Below are positions 42,078 to 50,565 of a stretch of 64,000 nucleotides of DNA, in pieces. Location: contig CALJMO010000022.1 in the NCBI GenBank assembly GCA_937982065.1, positions 1 through 64,000 on the forward strand, in the 5' to 3' direction. Each line of letters starts with the position of its first letter. Position 1 is the stretch's first letter. A program made the translations under genes and the position numbers. The notes beneath the pieces were generated by a model. The model was not told the origin of the DNA and ran no database searches. It saw nothing but the letters and a program-made list of their open reading frames with translations. The DNA comes from an uncultured Collinsella sp. GTDB lineage: Bacteria > Actinomycetota > Coriobacteriia > Coriobacteriales > Coriobacteriaceae.

Positions 42078-42153
42078 ACGCCAGTAGTTCAATTGGTAGA
42101 GCATCGGTCTCCAAAACCGAGTGTTGAGGGTTCGAGTCCTTCCTGGCGTGCCA
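42078..42153 (+). tRNA. tRNA-Trp (anticodon CCA)
   Basis: Acceptor ACGCCAG/CTGGCGT, anticodon stem TCGGT/ACCGA with loop CTCCAAA, discriminator G and encoded CCA. It lies between rpmG and secE. Confidence 0.95.
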
Positions 42154-42162
42154 GTCATTATT

Positions 42163-42193
42163 CCGTAAGCTCCCACTTGGGGGCTTACGGTTT
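42163..42193 (+). terminator. Hairpin between tRNA-Trp and secE
   Basis: CCGTAAGC pairs with GCTTACGG and TTT follows. It may end tRNA-Trp transcripts partly, letting some continue into secE. Confidence 0.6.
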
Positions 42194-42229
42194 ACTCATG
42201 TATAAGCGCATTGCGCGGAGGTAACCCAA

Positions 42230-42568
42230 ATGGCCAACAAGAAGAACAAGAAGAAGGCTCAGCAGCCGGCACCTGCCAACAGCGCTGCCGCCAACTCCAA
42301 GGTTGAGGCCAAGAAGGCCGTTGCCAAGAAGAACGAGAAGGCTGCGAAGTCCAAGAAGAACGAGAAGCCTGGTTTCTTCGCCCGCACCAAGAAGTATTTC
42401 GCTTCGGTCAAGTCCGAGATGAAGCGTGTCACGTGGCCCGATAAGAAGGAGCTCGTGAACTACTCGGTCGTCGTTTGCGCTTCTCTGATCGTCGTCGGCG
42501 TCGTCATCGCTCTGCTCGATGCTGGCTTTGGCGAGGCTCTTGCTCTGTTCTCTGGATTGAGGGGCTAA
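42230..42568 (+). CDS. secE: Preprotein translocase subunit SecE
   Basis: This 112-residue protein has a Lys/Ala-rich N-terminal half (about 50 residues), the amphipathic segment FFARTKKYFASVKSEMKRVTWPDKKEL cut here to its core KSEMKRVTWPDKKEL, and one membrane helix. It clamps SecY. The extended basic head is common in actinobacteria. nusG starts three bases after its stop. Confidence 0.93.
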   Translation: MANKKNKKKAQQPAPANSAAANSKVEAKKAVAKKNEKAAKSKKNEKPGFFARTKKYFASVKSEMKRVTWPDKKELVNYSVVVCASLIVVGVVIALLDAGFGEALALFSGLRG

Positions 42569-42571
42569 ACC

Positions 42572-43108
42572 ATGTCTAAGCGTTGGTACGTCGTTCACAC
42601 TTACTCTGGATACGAGAACCGCGTTAAGTCCGATCTCGAGCATCGCATCGAGACTATGGGCATGCAGGACCGTATCTTTGATATCGAGATTCCTATGGAG
42701 CGCGTCACCGAGATTAAAGAGGGTGGCAAGCGTGAGACCAAGGATTTCAAGATCTTCCCGGGTTATGTCCTGGTCCGCATGGAGATGGATGACGATGCTT
42801 GGACGTGTGTTCGTAACACGCCCGGCGTCACCGGTTTCCTAGGCGGCAACGGCAAGCCCGCTCCGCTTTCCCGCGACGAGTACAACAAGATGACTCGTCG
42901 TCCCGGTAAGGGCGATTCGCCCAAGCGCACCTCGGTTGATATTGAGGTCGGTACGTCCGTCCGCGTCACCGATGGCCCGCTTACCGACTTTGATGGCAAG
43001 GTCTCCGAGGTTAACACCGAGGCTGGCAAGCTCAAGGTCACGCTGATGATTTTTGGCCGCGAGACGCCGGTCGAGCTCGACTTTAACCAGGTCGCTGTCA
43101 TCGCTTAA
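42572..43108 (+). CDS. nusG: Transcription termination/antitermination protein NusG
   Basis: This 178-residue factor binds RNA polymerase and couples it to ribosomes or Rho. The NGN domain starts WYVVHTYSGYENRVKSDL and includes FPGYVLVRMEMD. The C-terminal KOW domain has VRVTDGPLTDFDGKVSEV. It is full length and of standard architecture. Confidence 0.96.
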   Translation: MSKRWYVVHTYSGYENRVKSDLEHRIETMGMQDRIFDIEIPMERVTEIKEGGKRETKDFKIFPGYVLVRMEMDDDAWTCVRNTPGVTGFLGGNGKPAPLSRDEYNKMTRRPGKGDSPKRTSVDIEVGTSVRVTDGPLTDFDGKVSEVNTEAGKLKVTLMIFGRETPVELDFNQVAVIA

Positions 43109-43228
43109 GTTTTCGTCCGTTCGCGCGAGCGTGCTTCTTCTGTGACTGCTCATCTCAGGAGTGCTTCTAACACGTGCGTGCTTACGATATAGCAAGTACT
43201 TCACACTCGTGATTCGAAAGGAATGACC

Positions 43229-43657
43229 ATGGCTGAGAAGAAGGTTGCCAACGTCATTAAGCTCCAGATTCCTGCTGGTGCAGCTAACCCCGCTCCTCCC
43301 GTCGGCCCCGCCCTGGGCGCTGCTGGCGTGAACATCATGCAGTTCTGCCAGGCCTTTAACGCCGAGACGCAGGACAAGAAGGGCGACATCATCCCCGTTG
43401 AGATCTCTGTCTACGAGGATAAGTCCTTCTCCTTCATCACCAAGACCCCGCCGGCGGCTCACCTCATCAAGAAGGAGCTGAACCTCAAGTCTGGTTCCGC
43501 TAAGCCCCAGGCCGACAAGGTTGGTCAGCTCTCCCAGGAGCAGCTCACCAAGATCGCCGAGATCAAGATGCCGGACCTCAATGCCAACGACATTGACGCC
43601 GCCAAGAAGATCATCGCCGGTACCGCCCGTTCCATGGGCGTCACCATCGCTGAGTAG
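43229..43657 (+). CDS. rplK: Ribosomal protein L11
   Basis: This 142-residue protein of the GTPase-associated centre has IKLQIPAGAANPAPPVGPAL at the N-terminus and the rRNA-binding C-terminal domain ending in ARSMGVTI. Of two near ATGs, 43229 is seven bases behind AAAGGA and gives the usual MAEKKV start. Confidence 0.96.
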   Translation: MAEKKVANVIKLQIPAGAANPAPPVGPALGAAGVNIMQFCQAFNAETQDKKGDIIPVEISVYEDKSFSFITKTPPAAHLIKKELNLKSGSAKPQADKVGQLSQEQLTKIAEIKMPDLNANDIDAAKKIIAGTARSMGVTIAE

Positions 43658-43774
43658 CGATTTCTTATGGTAACGACGGGTGCTCCGAGCGGGGCGCCCG
43701 TTAAATGTGTGCAATAGGGCACACGATACGATGTGGGAGGGCTCACGCCCGTTTAACCACAGGAGGTAATGCAC
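43658..43774 (+). other. Structured spacer between rplK and rplA
   Basis: Two hairpins are visible: ACGGGTGC/GCGCCCGT (about 43676-43701) and GTGTGC/GCACAC (about 43706-43725). A third, GTGGGAGGG with CCCGTTTAACCAC, sits just before the rplA ribosome site. Such structure could be an L1-binding control site, though the classic site is upstream of rplK. Confidence 0.35.
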
Positions 43775-44482
43775 ATGGCTAAGCATGGTAAGAGCTATAA
43801 CGCCGCTGCCGAGAAGATCGACCGCGCCACGCTCTACACCCCCCTTCAGGCTGCCAAGCTCATCAAGGAGCTCGACACCGCCAAGTTCGACGAGACCGTC
43901 GAGGCCCACTTCCGTCTGGGCATCGATACTCGTAAGGCTGACCAGAACATCCGTGGTTCCATCTCCCTGCCCCACGGCACCGGCAAGACCGTTCGTGTTG
44001 CCGTCTTCGCCGAGGGCGAGAAGGCCCGCGAGGCTGAGGCTGCCGGCGCCGACATCATCGGTTCCGACGAGCTCGTCGCCCAGATCCAGAAGGGCGAGAT
44101 CAACTTCGACGCCGCTATCGCTACGCCGAACATGATGGCCAAGGTTGGCCGCATCGGTAAGATCCTTGGTCCCCGTGGTCTCATGCCGAACCCCAAGCTC
44201 GGCACCGTGACCATGGACGTCGCCAAGATGGTCTCCGAGCTCAAGGCCGGCCGCGTTGAGTATCGTGCCGACCGCTACGGCATCTGCCACGTGCCCCTGG
44301 GCAAGAAGTCCTTCTCTGAGCTGCAGCTCGTCGAGAACTACGCTGCCCTGTACACCGAGATCCTGCGCGTCAAGCCCTCTTCTGCTAAGGGCAAGTACGT
44401 CAAGTCCATCTCCGTGTCTTCCACCATGGGCCCTGGCGTCAAGGTCGATCCCGCTGTCCAGCGTGACTTCCTGGCTGAGTAA
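43775..44482 (+). CDS. rplA: Ribosomal protein L1
   Basis: This 235-residue protein of the L1 stalk carries FDETVEAHFRLGIDTRKADQ shortened here to DETVEAHFRLGIDTRKADQ, the LPHGTGKTVRVAVFA loop and GPRGLMPNPKLGTV. The ATG 43775 follows AGGAGGT. The rplJ-rplL genes that often come next are not found downstream; a terminator and repeats follow. Confidence 0.96.
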   Translation: MAKHGKSYNAAAEKIDRATLYTPLQAAKLIKELDTAKFDETVEAHFRLGIDTRKADQNIRGSISLPHGTGKTVRVAVFAEGEKAREAEAAGADIIGSDELVAQIQKGEINFDAAIATPNMMAKVGRIGKILGPRGLMPNPKLGTVTMDVAKMVSELKAGRVEYRADRYGICHVPLGKKSFSELQLVENYAALYTEILRVKPSSAKGKYVKSISVSSTMGPGVKVDPAVQRDFLAE

Positions 44483-44520
44483 CTGCTAGTTACTGCCTGA
44501 GCAAAGCAAGCATTGCTAAA

Positions 44521-44560
44521 GAAACCCGGTTCCGCCTCGTGTGGGACCGGGTTTCTTGCT
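44521..44560 (+). terminator. Terminator of rplA
   Basis: GAAACCCGGT pairs with ACCGGGTTTC, then TTGCT. Confidence 0.8.
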
Positions 44561-44567
44561 ATCTCGG

Positions 44568-44614
44568 GCCAAAACCACCACAAAGGGGACAGGCACCTTT
44601 GTGGTGGTTTTGGC
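44568..44614. repeat. CCTGTCCC-family palindrome (copy B2)
   Basis: A 19-bp perfect stem starting GCCAAAACCACCACAAAGG encloses GGACAGGCA. It is the best-preserved member of the family in this window. Confidence 0.8.
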
Positions 44615-44653
44615 ACTTTGGCGTCAATGTTATGGCATCGCAGCGAGCCGGTT

Positions 44654-44739
44654 CCAAGTGCCCCAGGTCGCCCCGAAAGAGGAGCGACGCGTACTTTGGT
44701 ACGCGAGCGACGGCTTGAGGGGCGAGATGGGGTGCTTGG
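44654..44739. repeat. Long interrupted palindrome downstream of rplA
   Basis: CCAAGTGCCCCA faces TGGGGTGCTTGG, TCGCCCC faces GGGGCGA, and an inner GCGTAC/GTACGC hairpin closes the arm. No reading frame spans it. It lies between two convergent genes. Confidence 0.55.
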
Positions 44740-44769
44740 GGCCGGCGCAGCGTCAAGCCTTAAAGGTGG

Positions 44770-45480
44770 TTACCAGGGGGTTCTGGCTGTTGAGGACTCG
44801 ATGGCATCGTGGCGTTTGAGCTCGCGGCGCATGGTTTGCGAATTGAGCCAGGCTGCCTGCCAGCCACGGATGGGGTAGCGCGTCTGGTCGAGCTCAAACT
44901 GCGTATAGCCGCAGGCGTTGATGATCGTCGTTCCACACACATGCTGCCGCTCGCGCTGAAAATCGTAACCGTAGCTTTGGTGTACATGCCCATGCACCAT
45001 GTAGTCGGCCCCCCAGGATTCAAGCGCCGTGTTAAAGCACTCAAACCCTCGATGCGGCAGATCGTCCAGATCACCCATACCGGCGGCGGGTGCATGGGTA
45101 AGCAGAATGTCGCACCCGCCGACCATCCTAACCTTACGCGACAGCTTACGCATGCGCTTGGACATCTCGCGTTCGGTGTACATGTTGGCGCCGTCGCGAT
45201 AACGCATGGACCCGCCAAGGCCCGCAATGCGAATCCCTCGGTACGTGTACACGCTGTCTTCTACGCAGATACATCCGCCCGGTGCATGACGTGCGTAGCG
45301 GTCATCGTGATTGCCACGCACGTAGATGAGCGGTTTGTTGATGACCGTAACCAAAAACTCAAGATAGTCCGGGTCCAGATCGCCGGCGGACAAAATCAGG
45401 TCGACGCCCTCAAAGCGTTCCTTGCGAAAGCACTCCCAAAGGCATCGTTCTTCGGTATCGGCTATGGCAAGGATTTTCAT
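44770..45480 (-). CDS. Calcineurin-like metallophosphoesterase
   Basis: This 236-residue protein has the dinuclear-metal motifs in order: IADTEE (the usual first Asp-x-His is Asp-Thr-Glu here), SAGDLD, GNHDD, THAP and HGHVHQ. The family includes phosphatases and phosphodiesterases such as YfcE-like enzymes. Its start overlaps the stop of the upstream BMP gene by four bases (ATGA), so the two are translated together. A nucleotide or phosphodiester substrate is likely, and the change at the first metal ligand position may affect metal use. Confidence 0.8.
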   Translation of the reverse strand: MKILAIADTEERCLWECFRKERFEGVDLILSAGDLDPDYLEFLVTVINKPLIYVRGNHDDRYARHAPGGCICVEDSVYTYRGIRIAGLGGSMRYRDGANMYTEREMSKRMRKLSRKVRMVGGCDILLTHAPAAGMGDLDDLPHRGFECFNTALESWGADYMVHGHVHQSYGYDFQRERQHVCGTTIINACGYTQFELDQTRYPIRGWQAAWLNSQTMRRELKRHDAIESSTARTPW

Positions 45481-47393
45481 AGGGCAGGGACTTTCGGCTC
45501 ATCGTCGAGCTGCGGAATGGTGCCTACCACGTTATCCGCCAGCCAATTCATCTCGACAATCTGCGTGCTCGGCAGCGGAGGGAAGCCTTCGATCTGTACC
45601 ACGCCGTTCTGGCTGTGGAGCTCGCCGCCAAAGGGGTTGATGGATCCCTCAACAATGCCGTTACGGAGCAACTGCACGAGTTTGCGCGTCTGGTAGGGTA
45701 GGCCCGGAGCGTAACGGATGTCGATAACGCCAGAGCTCATGCCGTACCAGTAGTTGACGGCGCGCACTTGGTTGTCATCGCTGGTCTCGTCCCACGTGCC
45801 GTGCAGAAGGCTGCGAACGATGAGCTCGTAGTAACGGCCCCAGTTCCATACCGGCATGGCGATGCCGGTAACCTTGCCATCGACCAGGCGGTGAAGTCCG
45901 TAGGCCGTGGGGTCTTCGAGCGACTTTGACATGTCGGCGCCGGTCATGACGCTTACACCTTCGCGGCACATGGCCTCGGCAAGGCCTCCGGCGGGCACAT
46001 CGCCCCAAGTCAGGATAATTTGCGCACGGGGGTCGAGCAGCGAGGCGCCAATCGCAAAGGCGTTGATCTCGCTGAGCGCGCCCGAGGCGAAGACCGACGC
46101 GTGGTAGCCGATGCGGTGGTTGTCCGCCATGCTGGCGGCAAGGGCGCCCAGGAGGAACTTGGCCTCGTACATCTTGCCAAAGTACGAACGGACGCTTTGA
46201 TGGGGAAGGCCGATAGAGCAGTTGAGGAACCGAACCTGGGGATACTCAACGGCAGCCCTGAGCGTGTATTCCATCAGGCGGTGCGAGGTCGAGAAGATGA
46301 CGTTTGCCCCATGTTTGACAGCCGTTTCCACGGCGGCGTAGAACACATCCGGATCGTGACAGTCCTCGAACGCCTCGGTGCGCACGATACCGCCAAAGTG
46401 CTCATCGAGATACTGACGCCCTTGGTCGTGCAGGCTGTCCCAGCTCGACGTCGCACAGGGGAACTCATGGATAAAGGCGATGCGCAGGGGGTTGGTCGCC
46501 GAATAGACGGTCTTGCCCATAAAGAAGTTGAGCACGCCGGAGGTGGACTTGGCGGGCGACTCCTCCTCGTCGACGCTCGGCGCTTCAACAAGATCGACCT
46601 TGTCCTCGTCATTTTTGCCGGCAATGACCAGCTCGCGCCAAATCTTGCACAGGCGGTTTACGACGATATCCGTTGGCGTATCCAGCAGGCGGTCCTGGTT
46701 GTACACATTGAGGTACACGAGCATGGCGTCGGCGGGCGTAATGTCCAGGTGGTCGCCGCCTGCGCGAAGGTAGGCGCGCTTAAAGAGCAGGAAGGTGTGG
46801 CGCAGGTAGTCGACCTTTTTCTGCGGCCATTTTTCGATAAGATTCTGACCGAGCATCTTGGCGAGCGTCTCGTAGCTTCCCTCACGCGAGAACTCGATCT
46901 CGTATAGGGGGCAGACGCGCCAAAACGCGCAGAATTCACCGTACAGGCGGCTTTCGACGGAATCCCATGTGCCGGGGTAGAGACGGGTGACCCTGGCCGA
47001 AACCGTTGGAGCGTCCAAGAATTTGAGGACACTGACGCGTTTATTGCCTTCCTGGACATAGAACCGATGCATGAACTCGGTGACGATGATGGGGTCGCGA
47101 TAGCCCTCGGTTACCTGGATGTCGTAGAGGTTGGACCACTTGCGGGCGAACTCGGTGTTAAACGGCAGCAGGGGCATAAAGTTGCATGAAAAGGCGGACT
47201 GACGGCCCTTGGTGACAGTGCCGACGACCATTTCGATCGGAATATCCCGCAGGCCGACACTCACTCGCTGACCTAAGGGGAGCTGAGCAATCAAACTGTC
47301 GAGGTCCGTAAGGTATGGATGCTCGCTTTGGCTAATGGCGCGTCGACGTCCTTGCTCGCCGCGCTTGCGTGCTTGACGATAGGCCTCTTCCAT
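45477..47393 (-). CDS. ParB-like domain fused to an intracellular BMP (PnrA-like) nucleoside-binding domain
   Basis: This 638-residue protein has no signal peptide. Residues about 40-130 resemble the ParB N-terminal fold: DPIIVTEFMHRFYVQEGNKR has the spacing of the ParB/Srx catalytic strand, with EGNKR at 115-119. A helical region follows (140-260) and an acidic linker (260-285). Residues about 302-600 match the BMP/PnrA substrate-binding family, normally exported lipoproteins that bind purine nucleosides (LRIAFIHE, FLNCSIG, RIGYHASVFA, ILTWGD). Position and absence of a lipobox suggest a cytoplasmic sensor. It overlaps the phosphoesterase gene. Ribosome site AAGGGAG. Function not known. Confidence 0.72.
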   Translation of the reverse strand: MEEAYRQARKRGEQGRRRAISQSEHPYLTDLDSLIAQLPLGQRVSVGLRDIPIEMVVGTVTKGRQSAFSCNFMPLLPFNTEFARKWSNLYDIQVTEGYRDPIIVTEFMHRFYVQEGNKRVSVLKFLDAPTVSARVTRLYPGTWDSVESRLYGEFCAFWRVCPLYEIEFSREGSYETLAKMLGQNLIEKWPQKKVDYLRHTFLLFKRAYLRAGGDHLDITPADAMLVYLNVYNQDRLLDTPTDIVVNRLCKIWRELVIAGKNDEDKVDLVEAPSVDEEESPAKSTSGVLNFFMGKTVYSATNPLRIAFIHEFPCATSSWDSLHDQGRQYLDEHFGGIVRTEAFEDCHDPDVFYAAVETAVKHGANVIFSTSHRLMEYTLRAAVEYPQVRFLNCSIGLPHQSVRSYFGKMYEAKFLLGALAASMADNHRIGYHASVFASGALSEINAFAIGASLLDPRAQIILTWGDVPAGGLAEAMCREGVSVMTGADMSKSLEDPTAYGLHRLVDGKVTGIAMPVWNWGRYYELIVRSLLHGTWDETSDDNQVRAVNYWYGMSSGVIDIRYAPGLPYQTRKLVQLLRNGIVEGSINPFGGELHSQNGVVQIEGFPPLPSTQIVEMNWLADNVVGTIPQLDDEPKVPAL

Positions 47394-47447
47394 GATGTTG
47401 CTCCCTTAGTCGTTTAAACAACTACATAAACCATGGTACCACGAATG

Positions 47448-47480
47448 AAAACCACCACAAAGGTGCCTGTCCCTTTTTGG
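47448..47480. repeat. CCTGTCCC-family half element (copy B3)
   Basis: AAAACCACCACAAAGGTGCC and TGTCCCTTTTT match one arm and the loop of copy B2; the second arm is missing. It lies between the BMP and MscS genes. Confidence 0.7.
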
Positions 47481-47484
47481 CGGG

Positions 47485-48252
47485 TTAGGCGATGATGGGG
47501 GCGATGGCGCGGATGCAGGCGTCGGCTGCCGTGAAAGTAGTGCTGTCGTCGCTGACGATAAAGATGATCTTTCCTTTGATGCCAAAGTCGCCGATTTCGC
47601 TAAAGAGCACGTAGGGCTCTTTGTCAAAGCCCGAGATGGGCGAGACGGCCGTTTTGGTTGCGCTCGTGAGCTCGTCTGCCAGCGCGTCAAGGGAAGCCCA
47701 CTTAGACGTGTCCTTTACGGCAACGGGCACGGCCACGCGTCCAAAGGGCATCAAATGCACGAGCGTGTTCTTGGAGATGTTGGAGTTGGGCACAATGATG
47801 GTCTGTCCACAGGCATCCTCAATCGTTGTATGGCGCCAAGTGATGTCTTGGACCACGCCCGACACACCGCCGACCTCGATATTGTCGCCGGGCTTGATGA
47901 TGCCCATAAAGGTCACTTGCATGCCGCCGATAAGGTTTGAGAGCGTGTCCTGGAAACCCAGGGAGATGGCGATGCCGCCGACGCCAAGAGCGGCGACGAG
48001 GGCGTTTGCATTAATGCCAAAACAGTTGTCGAGGATAAAGCTGCCGCCGATCATCCAGATGACGGCGCGCGCGATGTTGATGAAGATACTCGATGCCGGT
48101 AGCGGGTTATCGTCTCGGTTAAGCAGATGGTTCAGGGTCTTGGATACGACCTTGGCGGCGACGGCGGTGCCTATCGCCAAGATGACGGCCCAGATGATGT
48201 TGTGGACCCACCGTTGCTCAAAGAAATGAAGAATCGGCTCAAACAATTCCAT
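47485..48252 (-). CDS. Small-conductance mechanosensitive channel (MscS family)
   Basis: This 255-residue membrane protein has about three N-terminal helices. The pore helix contains ALVAALGVGGIAISLGFQDT, and the beta domain has PGDNIEVGGVSGVVQDI. It releases solutes on hypo-osmotic shock. The ATG at 48252 lies 10 bases behind AGGAGG; a longer frame with ATG 48297 would start before that site. Confidence 0.9.
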   Translation of the reverse strand: MELFEPILHFFEQRWVHNIIWAVILAIGTAVAAKVVSKTLNHLLNRDDNPLPASSIFINIARAVIWMIGGSFILDNCFGINANALVAALGVGGIAISLGFQDTLSNLIGGMQVTFMGIIKPGDNIEVGGVSGVVQDITWRHTTIEDACGQTIIVPNSNISKNTLVHLMPFGRVAVPVAVKDTSKWASLDALADELTSATKTAVSPISGFDKEPYVLFSEIGDFGIKGKIIFIVSDDSTTFTAADACIRAIAPIIA

Positions 48253-48297
48253 GTAGGGAAAACCTCCTAATGATCGTCCAACCATGATACCCACCAA

Positions 48298-48330
48298 GAA
48301 GCCCGTCCGATCAAATTCGGACGGGCTTCT
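48298..48330 (-). terminator. Terminator of the 5'-nucleotidase gene
   Basis: AAGCCCGTCCGA/TCGGACGGGCTT stem, read on the minus strand and followed by CTTGG. It ends the gene that stops at 48382. Confidence 0.65.
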
Positions 48331-48381
48331 GTGCTCGATATAAGGTTTACGCGGTGGGGCTGCAAGGCCCGGCGGTGTAGC

Positions 48382-50406
48382 TTAGCGTCGACGCTTCCAG
48401 ATAATGCCGAGAATGATGACGATGATGCCGCCGATAAGGCACGCGCCAACTACTGCCAGCGTGCGGTCTCCCGTTGCGGCGAGCTTACCGGTCGTCTTCT
48501 TGGTGATGACCTTCGTGGTCGTCGTGTCCGTCTTAGGCGAGGGCTTAGGCGTCGGGGCCGGTGTGGGCGTGGGGTCCACGGCAGCGGAGCCAAAGCTGAT
48601 GGTGCCCGCGAGCGAGGCCATCTTGCTCTCCCAGCTGTTCTGCCCGATCAGCGCCCTTAGCGCTGACTCGCAGGTACCCCACTCGGTGTGCTTGGTGGCG
48701 TTTGCGAAGGTGGGGAAGTCGGTCGTGTTGGTGATGATGTAGTTGTTGGTGGCGACGGTATAGGTCTTGGCGGGGTCGAGCGTGCTGCCGTCTTTGGTGA
48801 GTGTGGCACTCACAATGCGCTTGCCCTCGGGCTGCGTCCAATCGATTGTCACGTTGATGCCGCCGAAGGAAAGGACACTGCCGGAGTCGTCGCGCCACTT
48901 GTACGTGTCTTGTGCCTCCTGCTCGGTGTGACCGGCCGCCACATAAGCCTGCTGAAGCTCGTAGCTGTCGTTGCAATCGTCGCTGATTTGTAGCGAGTGC
49001 TCGAGCGCTGCGAGGAAGTCCGCGCCGGTCATGGTCCAGGTCTCCACGGTGTTGCCGTAGGGCGAGATGGCGATGACGTTGCCGGCGGTCACGTTGCCCG
49101 CCGCGATGCCGCCGCGGATGCCGCCAGCGTTTTCGATAGCGAGGTCCGCGCCCGTCAGGTCAAGATAGGAGCTGCAAATCACGTGGCCGATGGTCTGGGC
49201 CTTGGTGGTGTCGCCCTCCTTGCTGGGACGGAAATCGGTGGTGCGCACCATTTCCCAACCATGCGTGCCTGCGGCGTCCTCGCCGTAGAAATAGTTGGTG
49301 GTGGATGTGCCGAGCACCTTGTTCGATTCGTTTTCAAAGTCCTCGTCGAGCGGCTTGATCTTGTTGCGGACGGCTTCAAGGCGGCTTTGGTAGTCGGAGC
49401 CCTTGTCGGGGTCTGCCAAAAGGTCGTTGACGTTCTTGGCGGTGTAGAGCTTCTCGTCGCTGCCGTCTGCAGGGACCGTGACCGTGTCATCGTCGGTCGT
49501 CTCGGTGCCATTTGTGTCGTATTTGTACGGAATGGAAAGCAGTCCCACCTCGGCAAAGGCACTGCCCGCCTCGACAACGTGGATTGTCTTGCCGTCGGCT
49601 CCCGTCACCTTCTCGTTAAGGTTGATGTGCTCGTGGCCTGCGATAAGGGCATCGACGCCACGGAGTCGCGTGGCAAAGGTCTTGGCGTCGAGCGTGTGCG
49701 CGATACACACAACAACATCGCAGCCCTCCTTGCGCAGCTGCTCTGCCTCGGCATTGATGGCGTTCGCGGCACTCGAGAACGACGTACCCGCGACCAGGTC
49801 CGCGCGCAGCGAGGATTCCAGCGACTCATCCATGGCACCCACGACGCCGACCTTGATTTTGTAGTCGAATGTGGAGTGATCCTCGCTATCCTCCCAGGTG
49901 CGATCGAGCGTCTTCGTGATGCTCGAGCTCCATACGCCGCTCGTAGACTTTGCGTTCGCGCAGAGCATGGCGAAGGGCGTGCCGGTGGTGCTGTAGCCGG
50001 TCATGGTGCGGAGTTTGTCCGCGCCGTAGCTCCAGTCGTGGTTGCCTGGCGTGGTCGCGTCGTAGCCGTCGGCGTAGAAGGTGTCCATGAGCTCGGCGAT
50101 GCTCTTGCCCTCGCTCATGGTGGCAAAGGACTGCCCGTGGAAGGTATCGCCCGCATCGAGCAAAAGATCGGGGGCGCTGCTTTGGGCGCTATAGAGAACC
50201 GCCAGTCCGTCAAAGCCCACAGTGCCGGTGCCCTTGCTTGCGTTGTAGCTGTACTTGTAGCTGCCGTGGATATCGTTGGTGTGCATGACGGTCACAGAGC
50301 CGTCAATAGCGGCGGGCAGGTTCCCCGCGAAAGCGAGGCTTGGGATGCCTGCGAGCGCGCCGGCAAACAACGCGGCGGCTAACGCAAGGCGGGGGAGTCT
50401 TCTCAT
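48382..50406 (-). CDS. Cell-wall-anchored bifunctional metallophosphatase/5'-nucleotidase
   Basis: This 674-residue exported enzyme should release phosphate from extracellular nucleotides. A signal peptide occupies about residues 1-27 (LALAAALFAGALAG...LAFA). The N-terminal metal domain has VMHTNDIHGS, LLLDAGDTFHG and PGNHDWSYG. The C-terminal nucleotide-binding domain has NAGGIRGGI and SPYGNTVETW. A Pro/Thr-rich spacer leads to LAATGD (642-647), a membrane helix and KRRR. LAxTG is the signal for class E sortases of actinobacteria. A neighbouring intracellular BMP-type nucleoside binder suggests a shared nucleoside theme. Confidence 0.92.
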   Translation of the reverse strand: MRRLPRLALAAALFAGALAGIPSLAFAGNLPAAIDGSVTVMHTNDIHGSYKYSYNASKGTGTVGFDGLAVLYSAQSSAPDLLLDAGDTFHGQSFATMSEGKSIAELMDTFYADGYDATTPGNHDWSYGADKLRTMTGYSTTGTPFAMLCANAKSTSGVWSSSITKTLDRTWEDSEDHSTFDYKIKVGVVGAMDESLESSLRADLVAGTSFSSAANAINAEAEQLRKEGCDVVVCIAHTLDAKTFATRLRGVDALIAGHEHINLNEKVTGADGKTIHVVEAGSAFAEVGLLSIPYKYDTNGTETTDDDTVTVPADGSDEKLYTAKNVNDLLADPDKGSDYQSRLEAVRNKIKPLDEDFENESNKVLGTSTTNYFYGEDAAGTHGWEMVRTTDFRPSKEGDTTKAQTIGHVICSSYLDLTGADLAIENAGGIRGGIAAGNVTAGNVIAISPYGNTVETWTMTGADFLAALEHSLQISDDCNDSYELQQAYVAAGHTEQEAQDTYKWRDDSGSVLSFGGINVTIDWTQPEGKRIVSATLTKDGSTLDPAKTYTVATNNYIITNTTDFPTFANATKHTEWGTCESALRALIGQNSWESKMASLAGTISFGSAAVDPTPTPAPTPKPSPKTDTTTTKVITKKTTGKLAATGDRTLAVVGACLIGGIIVIILGIIWKRRR

Positions 50407-50470
50407 GGCAGTTTCCTTAGTCCTTAGCCAGAATGTCTGGTTGAATATCGGATTATCGACATAATATGCG

Positions 50471-50510
50471 AAAACCGCCGCAAGGGCGTCTGTCCCTTAG
50501 CGGCGGTTTT
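50471..50510. repeat. CCTGTCCC-family palindrome (copy B4)
   Basis: AAAACCGCCGC/GCGGCGGTTTT arms flank AAGGGCGTCTGTCCCTTA. It is 61 bases upstream of the 5'-nucleotidase start. Confidence 0.7.
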
Positions 50511-50525
50511 GACGTTTGCGCAGAT

Positions 50526-50565
50526 AAAACCTGCCAAAAAAACCTGTCCCTTTTTGGCAGGTTTT
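50526..50565. repeat. CCTGTCCC-family palindrome (copy B5), possible operon terminator
   Basis: AAAACCTGCCAAAAA/TTTTTGGCAGGTTTT arms flank AACCTGTCC. It directly follows, and overlaps by two bases, the stop of the ABC ATPase gene and may act as its terminator on the minus strand. Confidence 0.75.
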
